From Lentzea aerocolonigenes (GTDB lineage Bacteria > Actinomycetota > Actinomycetes > Mycobacteriales > Pseudonocardiaceae), in the NCBI RefSeq assembly GCF_000974445.1, contig NZ_BBOJ01000005.1:124001-188000 (forward strand): DNA of 64,000 nucleotides, given 5' to 3'. The notes under the pieces were generated by a model that was not told the origin of the DNA, ran no database searches, and saw only the letters and a list, made by a program, of their open reading frames with translations. Made by a program: the position numbers and the translations under genes. Below, one piece after another: positions 10,901 to 17,912 of the stretch (position 1 is the stretch's first letter; every line of letters begins with the position of its first letter).

Positions 10901-11027
10901 ACGACACGACAAAACCCTGCTGCTGCCGTTGCGCCCCAGCCTCATCAGGCAGAAGCACGACTACGATGCCCGCAGCCGCGACAAGCACGGCCACGGCCAA
11001 GGCGATGAGAAGCGTTCGTTGGCGCAT
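7983..11027 (-). CDS. Membrane-anchored or exported partner of the CHAT-TIR protein, unknown function
   Basis: The product is 1014 aa. It opens with a short basic stretch and one strong hydrophobic segment (about residues 6-27), consistent with an uncleaved membrane anchor or signal peptide, so most of the protein would face outward. No catalytic motif is recognisable. The middle part is rich in Trp, Tyr and charged residues. The C-terminal section has beta-rich character and ends in a Ser/Pro/Ala-rich stretch. It is the first gene of a two-gene operon and overlaps the CHAT-TIR start by one base. The topology suggests a sensor or substrate of the cytoplasmic protease, but nothing in the sequence proves this. 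Confidence 0.75.
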   Translation of the reverse strand: MRQRTLLIALAVAVLVAAAGIVVVLLPDEAGAQRQQQGFVVSFAAAESALGDDEAERREQIRDWARFGLAARLDVDTGGMRDAFFDTFPIRDNGFSDLARQPTGPGRALFHGDTLHLLVPRDDVNDKRTAGLLLDQHRTDTGSDPAQVQVHRYEIRDHTIVITDENPQSANDFRTRNGYITKKINDELDEFLSAAKHLSTLEIRDGEVHAGGWNWPGPDVTAQDITVLQRAYSRHEQPGFSLDPPKKIPTREDVRAVLKNVPQQTVDLLLDGQADAALVEAGVFDEVSSEKLKAAGLPTDRTDLWTMLNHITNHPLYNEARYDGGIAGTEVGMTLFYTDLIAKQWVDGVGDGVPTISGFVPDSNAATPPSHCETSAGEESGRLWFGQNDKAFSFNGDKASIGAQSTRLFSRSDGAEGEVEPSYAFGRGLRWWDEHYQSVADHEAQYARLDQIMRWSGALEWLASKGKRLPETEPATDLRFTDWYTRHQDLKERGDIRPVQPPSATQEAVLTKPSKAFKDCGFYHVRGGVSLGDGIARTGDGFRADLPEPVRRAGPKDETSALDNGNGKITEVTVAKREVVDKVERTINTADGTATVKTTASGRQVVPLGELKVMRTNVRQLATTLKADRARIDYRVDYQGNHLGTLVAEKTRSFISLSWAKGVVNRMVQALQPLQRGKSLNDNVFYSQRDANGQTQHRVGGKDDPWLTIGPDAPADTFTVRAGVPDGRGIVSHLLAGLNPRAPPTGEFMTLKPTRDGPPIAEFGNAPPTGTPIQVRTPDGRSSQLHVDGNQVTVATSDPLLGHNGEVEGAAMLSDIAHVLATRTETNGLLQAVRFGDIGAMIGRHEIFLSPPGHQWSTRVLEALGGKATMRVTDGKAIHVDQSSLHRVSTRKLTMSEVLNSPSTTIYLNESFRATLSTKDGPVAADALNQDMTVTVREVSADQQQAVPADVRVHRDAEWIRVDAPPRIGLPTSLNIVITLNSAAPSSSPATPNGPAARILLICHENDDARGCGD

Positions 11028-11053
11028 GGACGATCCTCCGTGCGTCGCAGATT

Positions 11054-11117
11054 AACGATCCAGACGGCCCACAGATCGTTTGTCCACTTTCTGTCAACGA
11101 ACTGCCCCAAACGATCT
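11054..11117. promoter_or_regulatory. Repeated AACGATC motifs in the divergent promoter region
   Basis: The 141-bp space between the outward-facing genes holds AACGATC at 11054-11060, then perfect 10-bp inverted arms AGATCGTTTG (11073-11082) and CAAACGATCT (11108-11117) separated by 25 bp. Three copies of one heptamer in two orientations suggest a regulator-binding region for the CHAT-TIR operon, the DUF4262 gene, or both. The binding factor is unknown. Confidence 0.4.
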
Positions 11118-11168
11118 TGTCGGTGCTCCTCGGCACACTGGATCCACCACCGATCCGAGGAGACCACC

Positions 11169-11642
11169 ATGTGCTGGGACTGCGACCACCCCGCCGACCG
11201 CGCGGAAGAACACCTGGCCACCCTGCGCCGCTGCATCGACGCGCGAGGCTGGGCCGTGCAAGCGATGGAACGACACCGAGCCCACCCGCCCTGGGCCTAC
11301 ACCGTCGGCCTGACCCTCCGAGGCCTGCCGGAACTCGTCGTGACGGGCATGGCGGTCCTCGAAGCGGGCCGCCTGCTCGACGACACGGCCGAACACCTCG
11401 TGCACAGCTGCGTCCCTCTGCCCGGCCGTCGGTTCGGTCTGCCGGGAGGCCCGCTGCTGGAGGTGGTGAAGGTGGCGCGGCCGTGGGCGCACCTGCTGGT
11501 GTCCGCGCGGCTGTTCGGGGAGGGAATCCAGGCGTTGCAACTGGTGCACGCGGACGGGGCGGGGCGGTGGCCTTGGGAGCGCGACTACGTGGGGGTGCTG
11601 GGTGGGCAGCCGGTGCTGGGGGTGAGGGCCGCGCCGCCGTGA
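11169..11642 (+). CDS. DUF4262 family protein
   Basis: The product is 157 aa. The ATG at 11169 follows a GAGGAG ribosome-binding site and begins MCWDCDHPADRAEEHL. The motif PPWAYTVGLTLRGLPELVVTG is the hallmark of DUF4262 proteins, which are short soluble proteins of unknown function often found near toxin or stress genes. A longer frame upstream is a shadow of the CHAT-TIR operon. The gene is divergent from that operon. The following 270 bp, up to the convergent WYL gene, show no coding signal I trust. Confidence 0.85.
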   Translation: MCWDCDHPADRAEEHLATLRRCIDARGWAVQAMERHRAHPPWAYTVGLTLRGLPELVVTGMAVLEAGRLLDDTAEHLVHSCVPLPGRRFGLPGGPLLEVVKVARPWAHLLVSARLFGEGIQALQLVHADGAGRWPWERDYVGVLGGQPVLGVRAAPP

Positions 11643-11915
11643 GCGGCTTCGGCGGGGGTGTCGTGCGGGTATCGGCGGGTAGGTCCCGCGGCATTCGCTG
11701 GTTGCGTGTGGAGGCAAGGTGTCGTCCGGCGGGCGCGCCGAGCCCCCCGGCCCCTCAGACGGCTCTACGCCGGCGATCGCCCTGGCCCGTGGTCCGGCAA
11801 GGCCCGCAGTGGCTCTCGCTCACCACCGAACCCGCTTCTCGCCCGACCGACCTGGGGCCCGCTACCTCAATCGACCCCCGCTCTGCACCTCGGCGGGTCC
11901 GCGACCCCCACCCCT

Positions 11916-12869
11916 TCACCCCACCGACCGGCTGATCCGCTCCCCAACCTGCCGCAGGTGCTCCACCAACTCCCCAGGCCCGTGCACCGTGAACTCACAC
12001 CCCACCAACATCAGCCGAAACGCGAGGTAATCCACTGTGTCCTCAACGCTGTGCCACACGCACGACCCGCCATCGACCGCCACCAACTCACCCGCGAAGT
12101 CAGCCAGCCGAACCCGAGCCACCTCCACCGGCAGCCGCAACGTCACGTGAGCCCGATACGTCGGCCCCGTCTCGTACATCTTCTGCGCAACGTACGAAGC
12201 CGCGTCTCCACCAGGCGGTGTCCGGCCTGAGAACCGTCCCCCGGTGGCCACCGCCGCCGAGACGCGGTCCAGCCGGAAGATCCGCCAGTCGTCCCGATCC
12301 AAGTCGAAAGCGAGGAGGTACAAGCGCCGCCCGAGCGCTACCAACTGAACAGGCTCGACATGCCGCCGAGACGTCACGTTCGAGTGCGCCACGTACGTGA
12401 ACCGCACCCGTTCACCACCATGCGCCGCGCCGGCGATCACGGTGAGCTGCACGGGGTCGACCAGCGCGTCGAACGACGCCGCGGACGGTGCGGTGGCCGA
12501 CGTCAGGGACGACACGCGGCGGGCCAGCCGGGGTGGCAGGACCTGTTGCAGCTTCGCCAGTGCTCGCAGCGACGCCTCGGCTATGCCCGCCACCGGTTGC
12601 CGGGCGGCGGTGCGCAGGCCTACGGCGATGGCGACGGCCTCCTCGTCGTCGAGCAGGAGTGGTGGCATCGCCTTGCCCGCGACGAGCCGGTACCCGCCGA
12701 GCACGCCCATCGTGGACTCGACGGGGTAGCCGAGGTCGCGCAGCCGGTCGATGTCGCGCCGGACCGTTCGCGTCGTGACGTCGAGGCGGGAGGCCAGCTC
12801 GCTGCCGGGCCACTCGCGGGGTGTCTGCAGCAACGACAGCAGGCGCAACAACCGGGCGGCATCACTCAC
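11916..12869 (-). CDS. YafY-type transcriptional regulator with HTH and WYL domains
   Basis: The product is 317 aa with a GTG start. An N-terminal DeoR/HTH_11 winged helix (about 5-60; ASRLDVTTRTVRRDIDRLRD is its recognition region) precedes a WYL domain whose core reads RLYLLAFDLDRDDWRIFRLDR, and a C-terminal extension. WYL domains often sense ligands. The gene is transcribed away from a VOC-family gene, with a perfect palindrome between the two starts, so it is most likely the local repressor or activator of both. Confidence 0.9.
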   Translation of the reverse strand: MSDAARLLRLLSLLQTPREWPGSELASRLDVTTRTVRRDIDRLRDLGYPVESTMGVLGGYRLVAGKAMPPLLLDDEEAVAIAVGLRTAARQPVAGIAEASLRALAKLQQVLPPRLARRVSSLTSATAPSAASFDALVDPVQLTVIAGAAHGGERVRFTYVAHSNVTSRRHVEPVQLVALGRRLYLLAFDLDRDDWRIFRLDRVSAAVATGGRFSGRTPPGGDAASYVAQKMYETGPTYRAHVTLRLPVEVARVRLADFAGELVAVDGGSCVWHSVEDTVDYLAFRLMLVGCEFTVHGPGELVEHLRQVGERISRSVG

Positions 12870-12890
12870 ACCAGAAACGTACCCACGAAC

Positions 12891-12909
12891 TAGGACCGAA
12901 GCGGTCCTA
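12891..12909. promoter_or_regulatory. Perfect palindromic operator, TAGGACCG-N3-CGGTCCTA
   Basis: The 19-bp element has 8-bp perfect arms and a 3-nt spacer. It lies 22 bp upstream of the WYL regulator start and 44 bp upstream of the VOC start. Its placement in a short divergent promoter makes it the probable binding site of the WYL regulator. Confidence 0.7.
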
Positions 12910-12953
12910 CATGGTTCATACGGTCTTTCTCAACGACCAGAAGGAGAAGACCG

Positions 12954-13427
12954 ATGAACGTCGTCCCCGAGGGCTACCACACCGTCACGCCGTGGCTGAT
13001 CACCGCAGGCCGGACCGCAGAGCTGATCGACTTCATCACGGCGGTGTTCGACGCGACCGAACTCGGTCGCGTCGGCGAGTCCCCGAACATCGGGCACGCC
13101 GAGGTCCGCATCGGCGACTCGGTCGTGATGCTCTTCGACCACCCCGGCTGGCCGGGCACCCCGGCGTTCCTCCGCCTCTACGTCGCCGACGACGCCGAGA
13201 CGCTCGGGCGCGCGGTCGAGCGCGGCAGCAGGGTCGTCACCGAGCCGACCGAGATGTTCTGGGGCGACCGGGTCAGCAGGTTCGCCGACCCCTTCGGCAA
13301 CCTCTGGTGGCTGCACCAGCGCGTGGCCGAGCCGTCAGCAGAGGAACTGGCCGTCCGGATGCAGGACCCGAAGTTCAAGAAGGCCATGAACTACGTGCAG
13401 AGCGCGGACTTCACTCCGCAGAGGTGA
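12954..13427 (+). CDS. VOC superfamily (PhnB/glyoxalase-like) protein
   Basis: The product is 157 aa. The ATG follows an AAGGAGAAG ribosome-binding site. The fold signature is a single pair of vicinal-oxygen-chelate modules with FADPFGNLWWLHQRV near the C-terminus, as in PhnB-like and bleomycin-resistance-like proteins. These bind a metal or a hydrophobic ligand; the substrate cannot be read from the sequence. It is divergent from the WYL regulator and shares its operator region. Its 3' end overlaps the convergent gene by 17 bp. Confidence 0.87.
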   Translation: MNVVPEGYHTVTPWLITAGRTAELIDFITAVFDATELGRVGESPNIGHAEVRIGDSVVMLFDHPGWPGTPAFLRLYVADDAETLGRAVERGSRVVTEPTEMFWGDRVSRFADPFGNLWWLHQRVAEPSAEELAVRMQDPKFKKAMNYVQSADFTPQR

Positions 13428-13800
13428 GCCAGGCCGAGGTGCTCCGGTGCCGGCCGAGGCCCACGGCGTCGAACTCGTCGTGGTGCTCGCCCTTCTCCAC
13501 GCCGAGCCGCCGCAGCGCGAGCGAGATCGGGGTGACGTCCGGCGCCGGGTCGTCCTCCTCCAGCACCAGCGGTCCGAGCACGCTGCGGCCCTGCTCCCAG
13601 ACCTGCGCCCGCTGCGAGCCCACGCCACCGAAGAACTCGGCGTCCACGAGTGCGACGGGTCCGCGTGAAGACCACCCGGCAACCACGCTCTCCAAAGGCG
13701 CCTCGGGCAAGGGCAGCAGCACAAGCCCCTGGGTCAGTGGCACGACCCGATCAGCGTCCAGAACGCCGGAACGCGCGATGACGGCTCGAAGGGTGTACAT
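13411..13800 (-). CDS. Small hypothetical protein downstream of the FAD oxidoreductase
   Basis: The product is 129 aa. The ATG at 13800 follows the stop of the upstream FAD gene by 2 bp, so the pair is very likely co-translated. The protein is acidic and soluble, with no signal peptide or membrane segment. It contains a conserved-looking patch ALVDAEFFGGVGSQRAQVW and a C-terminal ISLALRRLGV stretch. I do not recognise a named family. A longer frame running up through the FAD gene is a shadow. Confidence 0.65.
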   Translation of the reverse strand: MYTLRAVIARSGVLDADRVVPLTQGLVLLPLPEAPLESVVAGWSSRGPVALVDAEFFGGVGSQRAQVWEQGRSVLGPLVLEEDDPAPDVTPISLALRRLGVEKGEHHDEFDAVGLGRHRSTSAWLTSAE

Positions 13801-13802
13801 GA

Positions 13803-15173
13803 TCAGTCCGTCACCCGTGAGCGCTCGTCCGCCGTCAGCGTCGGTTCGGGCGACACCTCGCTCCGAGGGCCACGCATCGTCGCCCACACGACCTTGGGGC
13901 TCATCAGCTTCGCCATCGGCCCGGACAACGTGAACGCGTCGATGAACGCCCGAGTGACTGCGGCCTCCGTGGTGGCCGTGCGCACCAAACGGTCCACGTA
14001 ACGCTGCAAGACCTTGCCCGCCAACGGCAACGGCTTGCCCACCGCACCCGGATACAGGATGTCCTGGTTGGTGGCCATCGCCCACGCCCCGTCGACCACC
14101 TTGCCGATGCCGCGCTGGATCCGGTGCGCACCGTGCCCCGCCCGCATCCCGGCGTCCAGTGCCTGAGCGCTCTGCGCCGCGATCGACATCCCGTGCCCGT
14201 AGACGGGGTTGTAGGTCGCCACCGAGTCGCCCAGCGCCAGCAGCCCGGCGGGCCAGGACTTCAAGCGCTCGAAGAACATCCGCCGGTTCGCGGTGCTGTG
14301 CGACCCGTACACCGGCGACAGCGGTTCCGCCGAGGCGATCAGGTCGCCCACGACCGGGTTGCGCACCGAGCGGGCGAAGTCGACGAACTCGGACTCCTCG
14401 GTCGACGGCTCGCCGCCCCGCGTGCCCGACAGCGTCACCAGCCACCGGCCGTCCTCGATCGGCAGCAACGTCGCCGTGCAGCCCGGATGCGGATCACGCG
14501 GGTTCGCCTGCACGTTGACGATCGGAAAACCGGACGTCGCAGCCGGAGGAGCGCGGAATATCCTTGTGGCGTACGCAAGGCCGGAGTCGACGCTCTCGGA
14601 CTGCACCTCGGGCAGCCCGAAGTCGACCAGCCACGAGGGCAACCGCGAACCCCGCCCGGTCGCGTCGACGACCAGGTTCGCCTCCAGCGAGATCTGCTCG
14701 CGCGAGATCCGGTCCTCGACCAGCACTCCCGTCACCGCGTGCCGGTCACCGAGCAGCGACACCGGTTCGGTGCCGGTCAGCACCGAGATCTTGTTGTCCC
14801 GCAACGCCTGGCTGCGCACGACCCAGTCGAGCAGCCCGCGACTGCACGACACGATGAACTGCATCTCGGGGAACCGCGGCACCCATCCCTGAGCGCTCAG
14901 CGACACCAGGTCGTTCGGCACCCCGATCCGGTGCGCGCCGGCGGAGAACAAGGCGTCCAACGTGCCGGGCAGCAACGACTCGATCGCCCGCGCACCACCG
15001 GCCATCAGCAGGTGCGCGTGCCGGGCCTGGGGCACGCCGGAGCGCGGCGACGGCCCGTCCGGCAGCTTGTCGCGTTCGACGACGGTGACCTCGTCGAAGT
15101 GTTTGACCAGGACGGACGCCGCGAGCACGCCCGCGAGCCCGCCGCCGAGAACAACGGCGTGTGTGGGTGCCAT
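13803..15173 (-). CDS. FAD-dependent oxidoreductase (squalene-epoxidase-like monooxygenase fold)
   Basis: The product is 456 aa. The N-terminus carries the Rossmann dinucleotide motif GGGLAGVLAASVL followed by VTVVERD, where the adenosine ribose is bound. A second FAD contact, LLALGDSVATYNPVYGHGMS, matches the GD motif of group A flavin monooxygenases. The ATG abuts the stop of the MAB_1171c-type gene. The substrate is unknown. The gene sits in a cassette with a membrane protein, a metalloprotease and an XRE regulator. Confidence 0.88.
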   Translation of the reverse strand: MAPTHAVVLGGGLAGVLAASVLVKHFDEVTVVERDKLPDGPSPRSGVPQARHAHLLMAGGARAIESLLPGTLDALFSAGAHRIGVPNDLVSLSAQGWVPRFPEMQFIVSCSRGLLDWVVRSQALRDNKISVLTGTEPVSLLGDRHAVTGVLVEDRISREQISLEANLVVDATGRGSRLPSWLVDFGLPEVQSESVDSGLAYATRIFRAPPAATSGFPIVNVQANPRDPHPGCTATLLPIEDGRWLVTLSGTRGGEPSTEESEFVDFARSVRNPVVGDLIASAEPLSPVYGSHSTANRRMFFERLKSWPAGLLALGDSVATYNPVYGHGMSIAAQSAQALDAGMRAGHGAHRIQRGIGKVVDGAWAMATNQDILYPGAVGKPLPLAGKVLQRYVDRLVRTATTEAAVTRAFIDAFTLSGPMAKLMSPKVVWATMRGPRSEVSPEPTLTADERSRVTD

Positions 15174-16379
15174 CTAATCCATTCCCCCTACGCGTGCGGC
15201 GTCAGCCACGGCGGCGTCGACGATCGGCGAGTGCAGGTACGCGCGCGAGATCCGCACCCACCTGTCGTGCTCGGCGGCGAGGTCGGTGCCGTCGACGATC
15301 TCCGAGACGGGACGGCGCTTCGCGGGCTTCGAACGCCCGGACGACCCCGCGGCGCGCAGCTGCGCGGCCTCCACGACGGCGGCCACCTCGTCCTTGGACA
15401 GCGAGGCCTGGTGCGCCAGGGACGTCGCGGTCTCGCCGACGCTGAGGTCGAAGTACGGCGTCAGCGCCCAGCGCCAGTCGTTGAGCTCGATGATCTGACG
15501 CCGCACGCGGTGGTGCGGGTTCAGGAACTTGCCGGGCGCCACCAGCACGATGCCGGGGTTCACGTGCACCAGCGCGCGGTGCAACGGCCGCAGGGCGAAG
15601 TACGTCCGCCAGCGCCGGATCCACAGCGACGGCGACGGGCGCCGCGGCCCGAACACCGGCAGCGCCATCGCGATCACGAGCGGGATCATGCTCAGCGACG
15701 CCATCAGCGGCGCGGCCAGGCTCAGGACGTCGAAGCTGCGTTCGCCGAACCAGTCCATCATCAGCACGAACAGCTTGATGACCGCGAACGCCACCGGAAA
15801 GAGTGCGGCGACGCAGTACCAGCGCAGGCCCCGCGCGAGCCACGGCCGGGCTGAGATCGCCTCGTCCCGCGCGCCCTGCCAGCAGTGGTAGGCCTGGCCG
15901 CCGCAGCCGACCCCGGTGGCCACGAGGTAGATGAACAGGTACACCGCAACCGTCGGCTGCGTGGCGTAGAACGTGTCGAAGTCGGTCTGGCGCTCTTCAC
16001 CGATCTCGGACTTGAAGAACAGCACGGTCGTCACCGCGACGACCGTCGCGTAGCCGACGATGATCAGCCGTACCCGGTGCCAGGCCTCGGCCGCCGGGTA
16101 CCGCCAGTACAGCACCAGGGCGTAGGCCGACCCGGCGAAGCAGATCACGAGGCCGTAGACGATCAGCACGGCGAAGTTCGGCACGCCGCTGACCCAGTTG
16201 ATCCAGGTGACGTTCGCGGGCGCGGCGAAGAGCACGGCGAACGATCCGAAGAACACCGTGGCGATCAACGCCACGACCCTCGGGCTGCCCCAGCTCGACC
16301 GCAGCGCACGGATCTTGTACGCGAGCAGCAACAGGCCGACGACACCGCACGAGAGGTAGATCAGGTTAAAGATCGCCAC
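15174..16379 (-). CDS. MAB_1171c-type (DUF6545) multi-pass membrane protein
   Basis: The product is 401 aa. Seven or so hydrophobic segments fill the first 240 residues, beginning at residue 3. A cytoplasmic C-terminal domain of about 150 residues follows. The organisation matches the MAB_1171c family of putative transporters in actinobacteria, which commonly sit next to an XRE regulator and an ImmA/IrrE-like protease, as here. It overlaps the 3' end of the protease gene by 14 bp. Transport activity has not been shown for this family as far as I know. Confidence 0.82.
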   Translation of the reverse strand: MAIFNLIYLSCGVVGLLLLAYKIRALRSSWGSPRVVALIATVFFGSFAVLFAAPANVTWINWVSGVPNFAVLIVYGLVICFAGSAYALVLYWRYPAAEAWHRVRLIIVGYATVVAVTTVLFFKSEIGEERQTDFDTFYATQPTVAVYLFIYLVATGVGCGGQAYHCWQGARDEAISARPWLARGLRWYCVAALFPVAFAVIKLFVLMMDWFGERSFDVLSLAAPLMASLSMIPLVIAMALPVFGPRRPSPSLWIRRWRTYFALRPLHRALVHVNPGIVLVAPGKFLNPHHRVRRQIIELNDWRWALTPYFDLSVGETATSLAHQASLSKDEVAAVVEAAQLRAAGSSGRSKPAKRRPVSEIVDGTDLAAEHDRWVRISRAYLHSPIVDAAVADAARVGGMD

Positions 16380-16974
16380 GACGCACCCAGCGAGATCTTC
16401 CTTCGAGAGATTCCGCCACCCGGCGCACGTGCGCGGGTTCCTCCGTCGCGGCCGTGTCGGCCCACACCCGGTGCTCCGTCAGGCGCTCCAGCAGGTGGTC
16501 CGCGAGGTTCTCGGCCTCGCGTTCCTCGTCCTCGGTCAGCGTCGTCCTGCCCGCGATGATCTGCGCCATCCTCGGCAGCAGGTGCGGCGCCAGCTTGCGC
16601 ATGCCCTCGCTGCGGCCGAGCGCGACGGGCTGGTGCTGGAGCAGCACGTGCGCGAACTCGTGCAGCAGCACGTGCAGGCGGTGGTACCAGGACGGGGAGT
16701 CGGCGCAGATCACGAGGTACGTGCCGTTCTCGAGCAACGCGGTCGCGCCGCTGAGGCACACCGCGTTCGTGATGGCGGCGAAGCGGACGTCGACGGGACG
16801 CTCGAGGCGCTCGCTCATCAGCTCGCAGACCCGGCGGCTCGCGTCGCGGTGCGTGGCGTCGGGCGGCAGGTCGAGGTCGCGGGCGACCTCGTCGACCAGC
16901 CTGCGCAGTTTCCTGCGGTTCACCCGTCGCCTCCTCTCGATGTCGTCGGCAGCGGTCCAGACAGAGATCTTCAC
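16366..16974 (-). CDS. ImmA/IrrE-type metallo-endopeptidase
   Basis: The product is 202 aa. The zinc motif HEFAH lies within LHVLLHEFAHVLLQH near residues 105-109. The N-terminal half is helical and Arg-rich. Proteases of this family usually cleave a repressor encoded alongside, often of the XRE type. Here an XRE-like gene lies 16 bp upstream in the same operon. The start ATG is chosen as the only good one ahead of the conserved region. Calling the neighbour its target is inference. Confidence 0.85.
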   Translation of the reverse strand: MKISVWTAADDIERRRRVNRRKLRRLVDEVARDLDLPPDATHRDASRRVCELMSERLERPVDVRFAAITNAVCLSGATALLENGTYLVICADSPSWYHRLHVLLHEFAHVLLQHQPVALGRSEGMRKLAPHLLPRMAQIIAGRTTLTEDEEREAENLADHLLERLTEHRVWADTAATEEPAHVRRVAESLEGRSRWVRRGDL

Positions 16975-16990
16975 GCCGTTGTCGTCATCA

Positions 16991-17764
16991 TCAAGTGAGG
17001 TCCGGCGACGGACGGCGGCTGTTCAGCGGGAACGACCAGCCCTCGCCGACCTCCAGGGCCTGCCGGAACCCTTCTACCGCAGCGGCTCTGGCCTGCGGCG
17101 ACAGTTCGCCGGTGCGTTCGGCCAGCCGGGTGACGAACTCGACGACGCCGAGTTCCCGCAGTGCCAGGAAATCCGTGAGCTCCGAGTCGACCCGCGCCGC
17201 GAGGTCGTCGTCGAAGAAGTACGCCGGGTCGGCGCCGAAGTGGTCGGCCAGGCCGAGGATGTGCTTGAGCCGCGGGTTGTCGCTGGCCGAGCTGAGCAGT
17301 TCGCGGATGTAGCTCGCGGAGATGCTGCCGAACTGACCGGACGAGCTGATCGCCGCCGCGACCTCCTCCGGTGACCACGGTCCGCGGTCCGGCGGGTGCA
17401 CGGCCTCGAAGAGCGTCGTCAGCGCGTTCGCCCGCCACCCGGGCTGTTCTCCCGCGTGCAGGTCACCGCGGCCGCCGAGGAACACCGCCGGGTGCACGCC
17501 GAGCGCGCCCGCGAGGTCGACGATGGCCTGGCAGGTGGGGTTGTCCTTCACCCCGAGCCGCAGCTGCGAGATGTAGCCGTGCCCGATGTCCCCGCCCCGT
17601 GCCTTGACCGCGGCGGCAAGCGCTACGTTGGTCACCTTGCCTCGGCCGTCGGGCGGGTTGCTGCACAGCTCGTTGAGGACCTCGGCGAACGGCCTCACGC
17701 CACACCTCCGCTGGAGCGACTCGTGGCCGGCGATCATTCCACTGTTGTGGAACCAAGAGAGCAT
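16991..17764 (-). CDS. XRE-like helix-turn-helix regulator, first gene of the cassette
   Basis: The product is up to 257 aa. Two HTH-like segments are visible: one near residues 45-95 (SQLRLGVKDNPTCQAIVDLA) and one near 130-185 (SASYIRELLSSASDNPRLKHILGLADHFG). Both have the XRE pattern in which a recognition helix is followed by a list-of-cofactors-like PAVFLGG or PAYFFDDD segment. The start is uncertain: ATG at 17764, ATG at 17737 or GTG at 17698 are all possible, and the conserved part begins only at the last. It probably controls the five-gene operon. Confidence 0.78.
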   Translation of the reverse strand: MLSWFHNSGMIAGHESLQRRCGVRPFAEVLNELCSNPPDGRGKVTNVALAAAVKARGGDIGHGYISQLRLGVKDNPTCQAIVDLAGALGVHPAVFLGGRGDLHAGEQPGWRANALTTLFEAVHPPDRGPWSPEEVAAAISSSGQFGSISASYIRELLSSASDNPRLKHILGLADHFGADPAYFFDDDLAARVDSELTDFLALRELGVVEFVTRLAERTGELSPQARAAAVEGFRQALEVGEGWSFPLNSRRPSPDLT

Positions 17765-17912
17765 ATGGCATCACAGGGGTTGAATCCACCTGTCCGTAGT
17801 CCTATGATCACACTCCGCCGCTTGCACTGGTGTGTCGCGTTCGATCCGAACGACGTCACCGCAGTTGAAAGGGGCAGTTCGGGCCGGTCAGAGCTGAAGT
17901 CTGGGGGGACTC

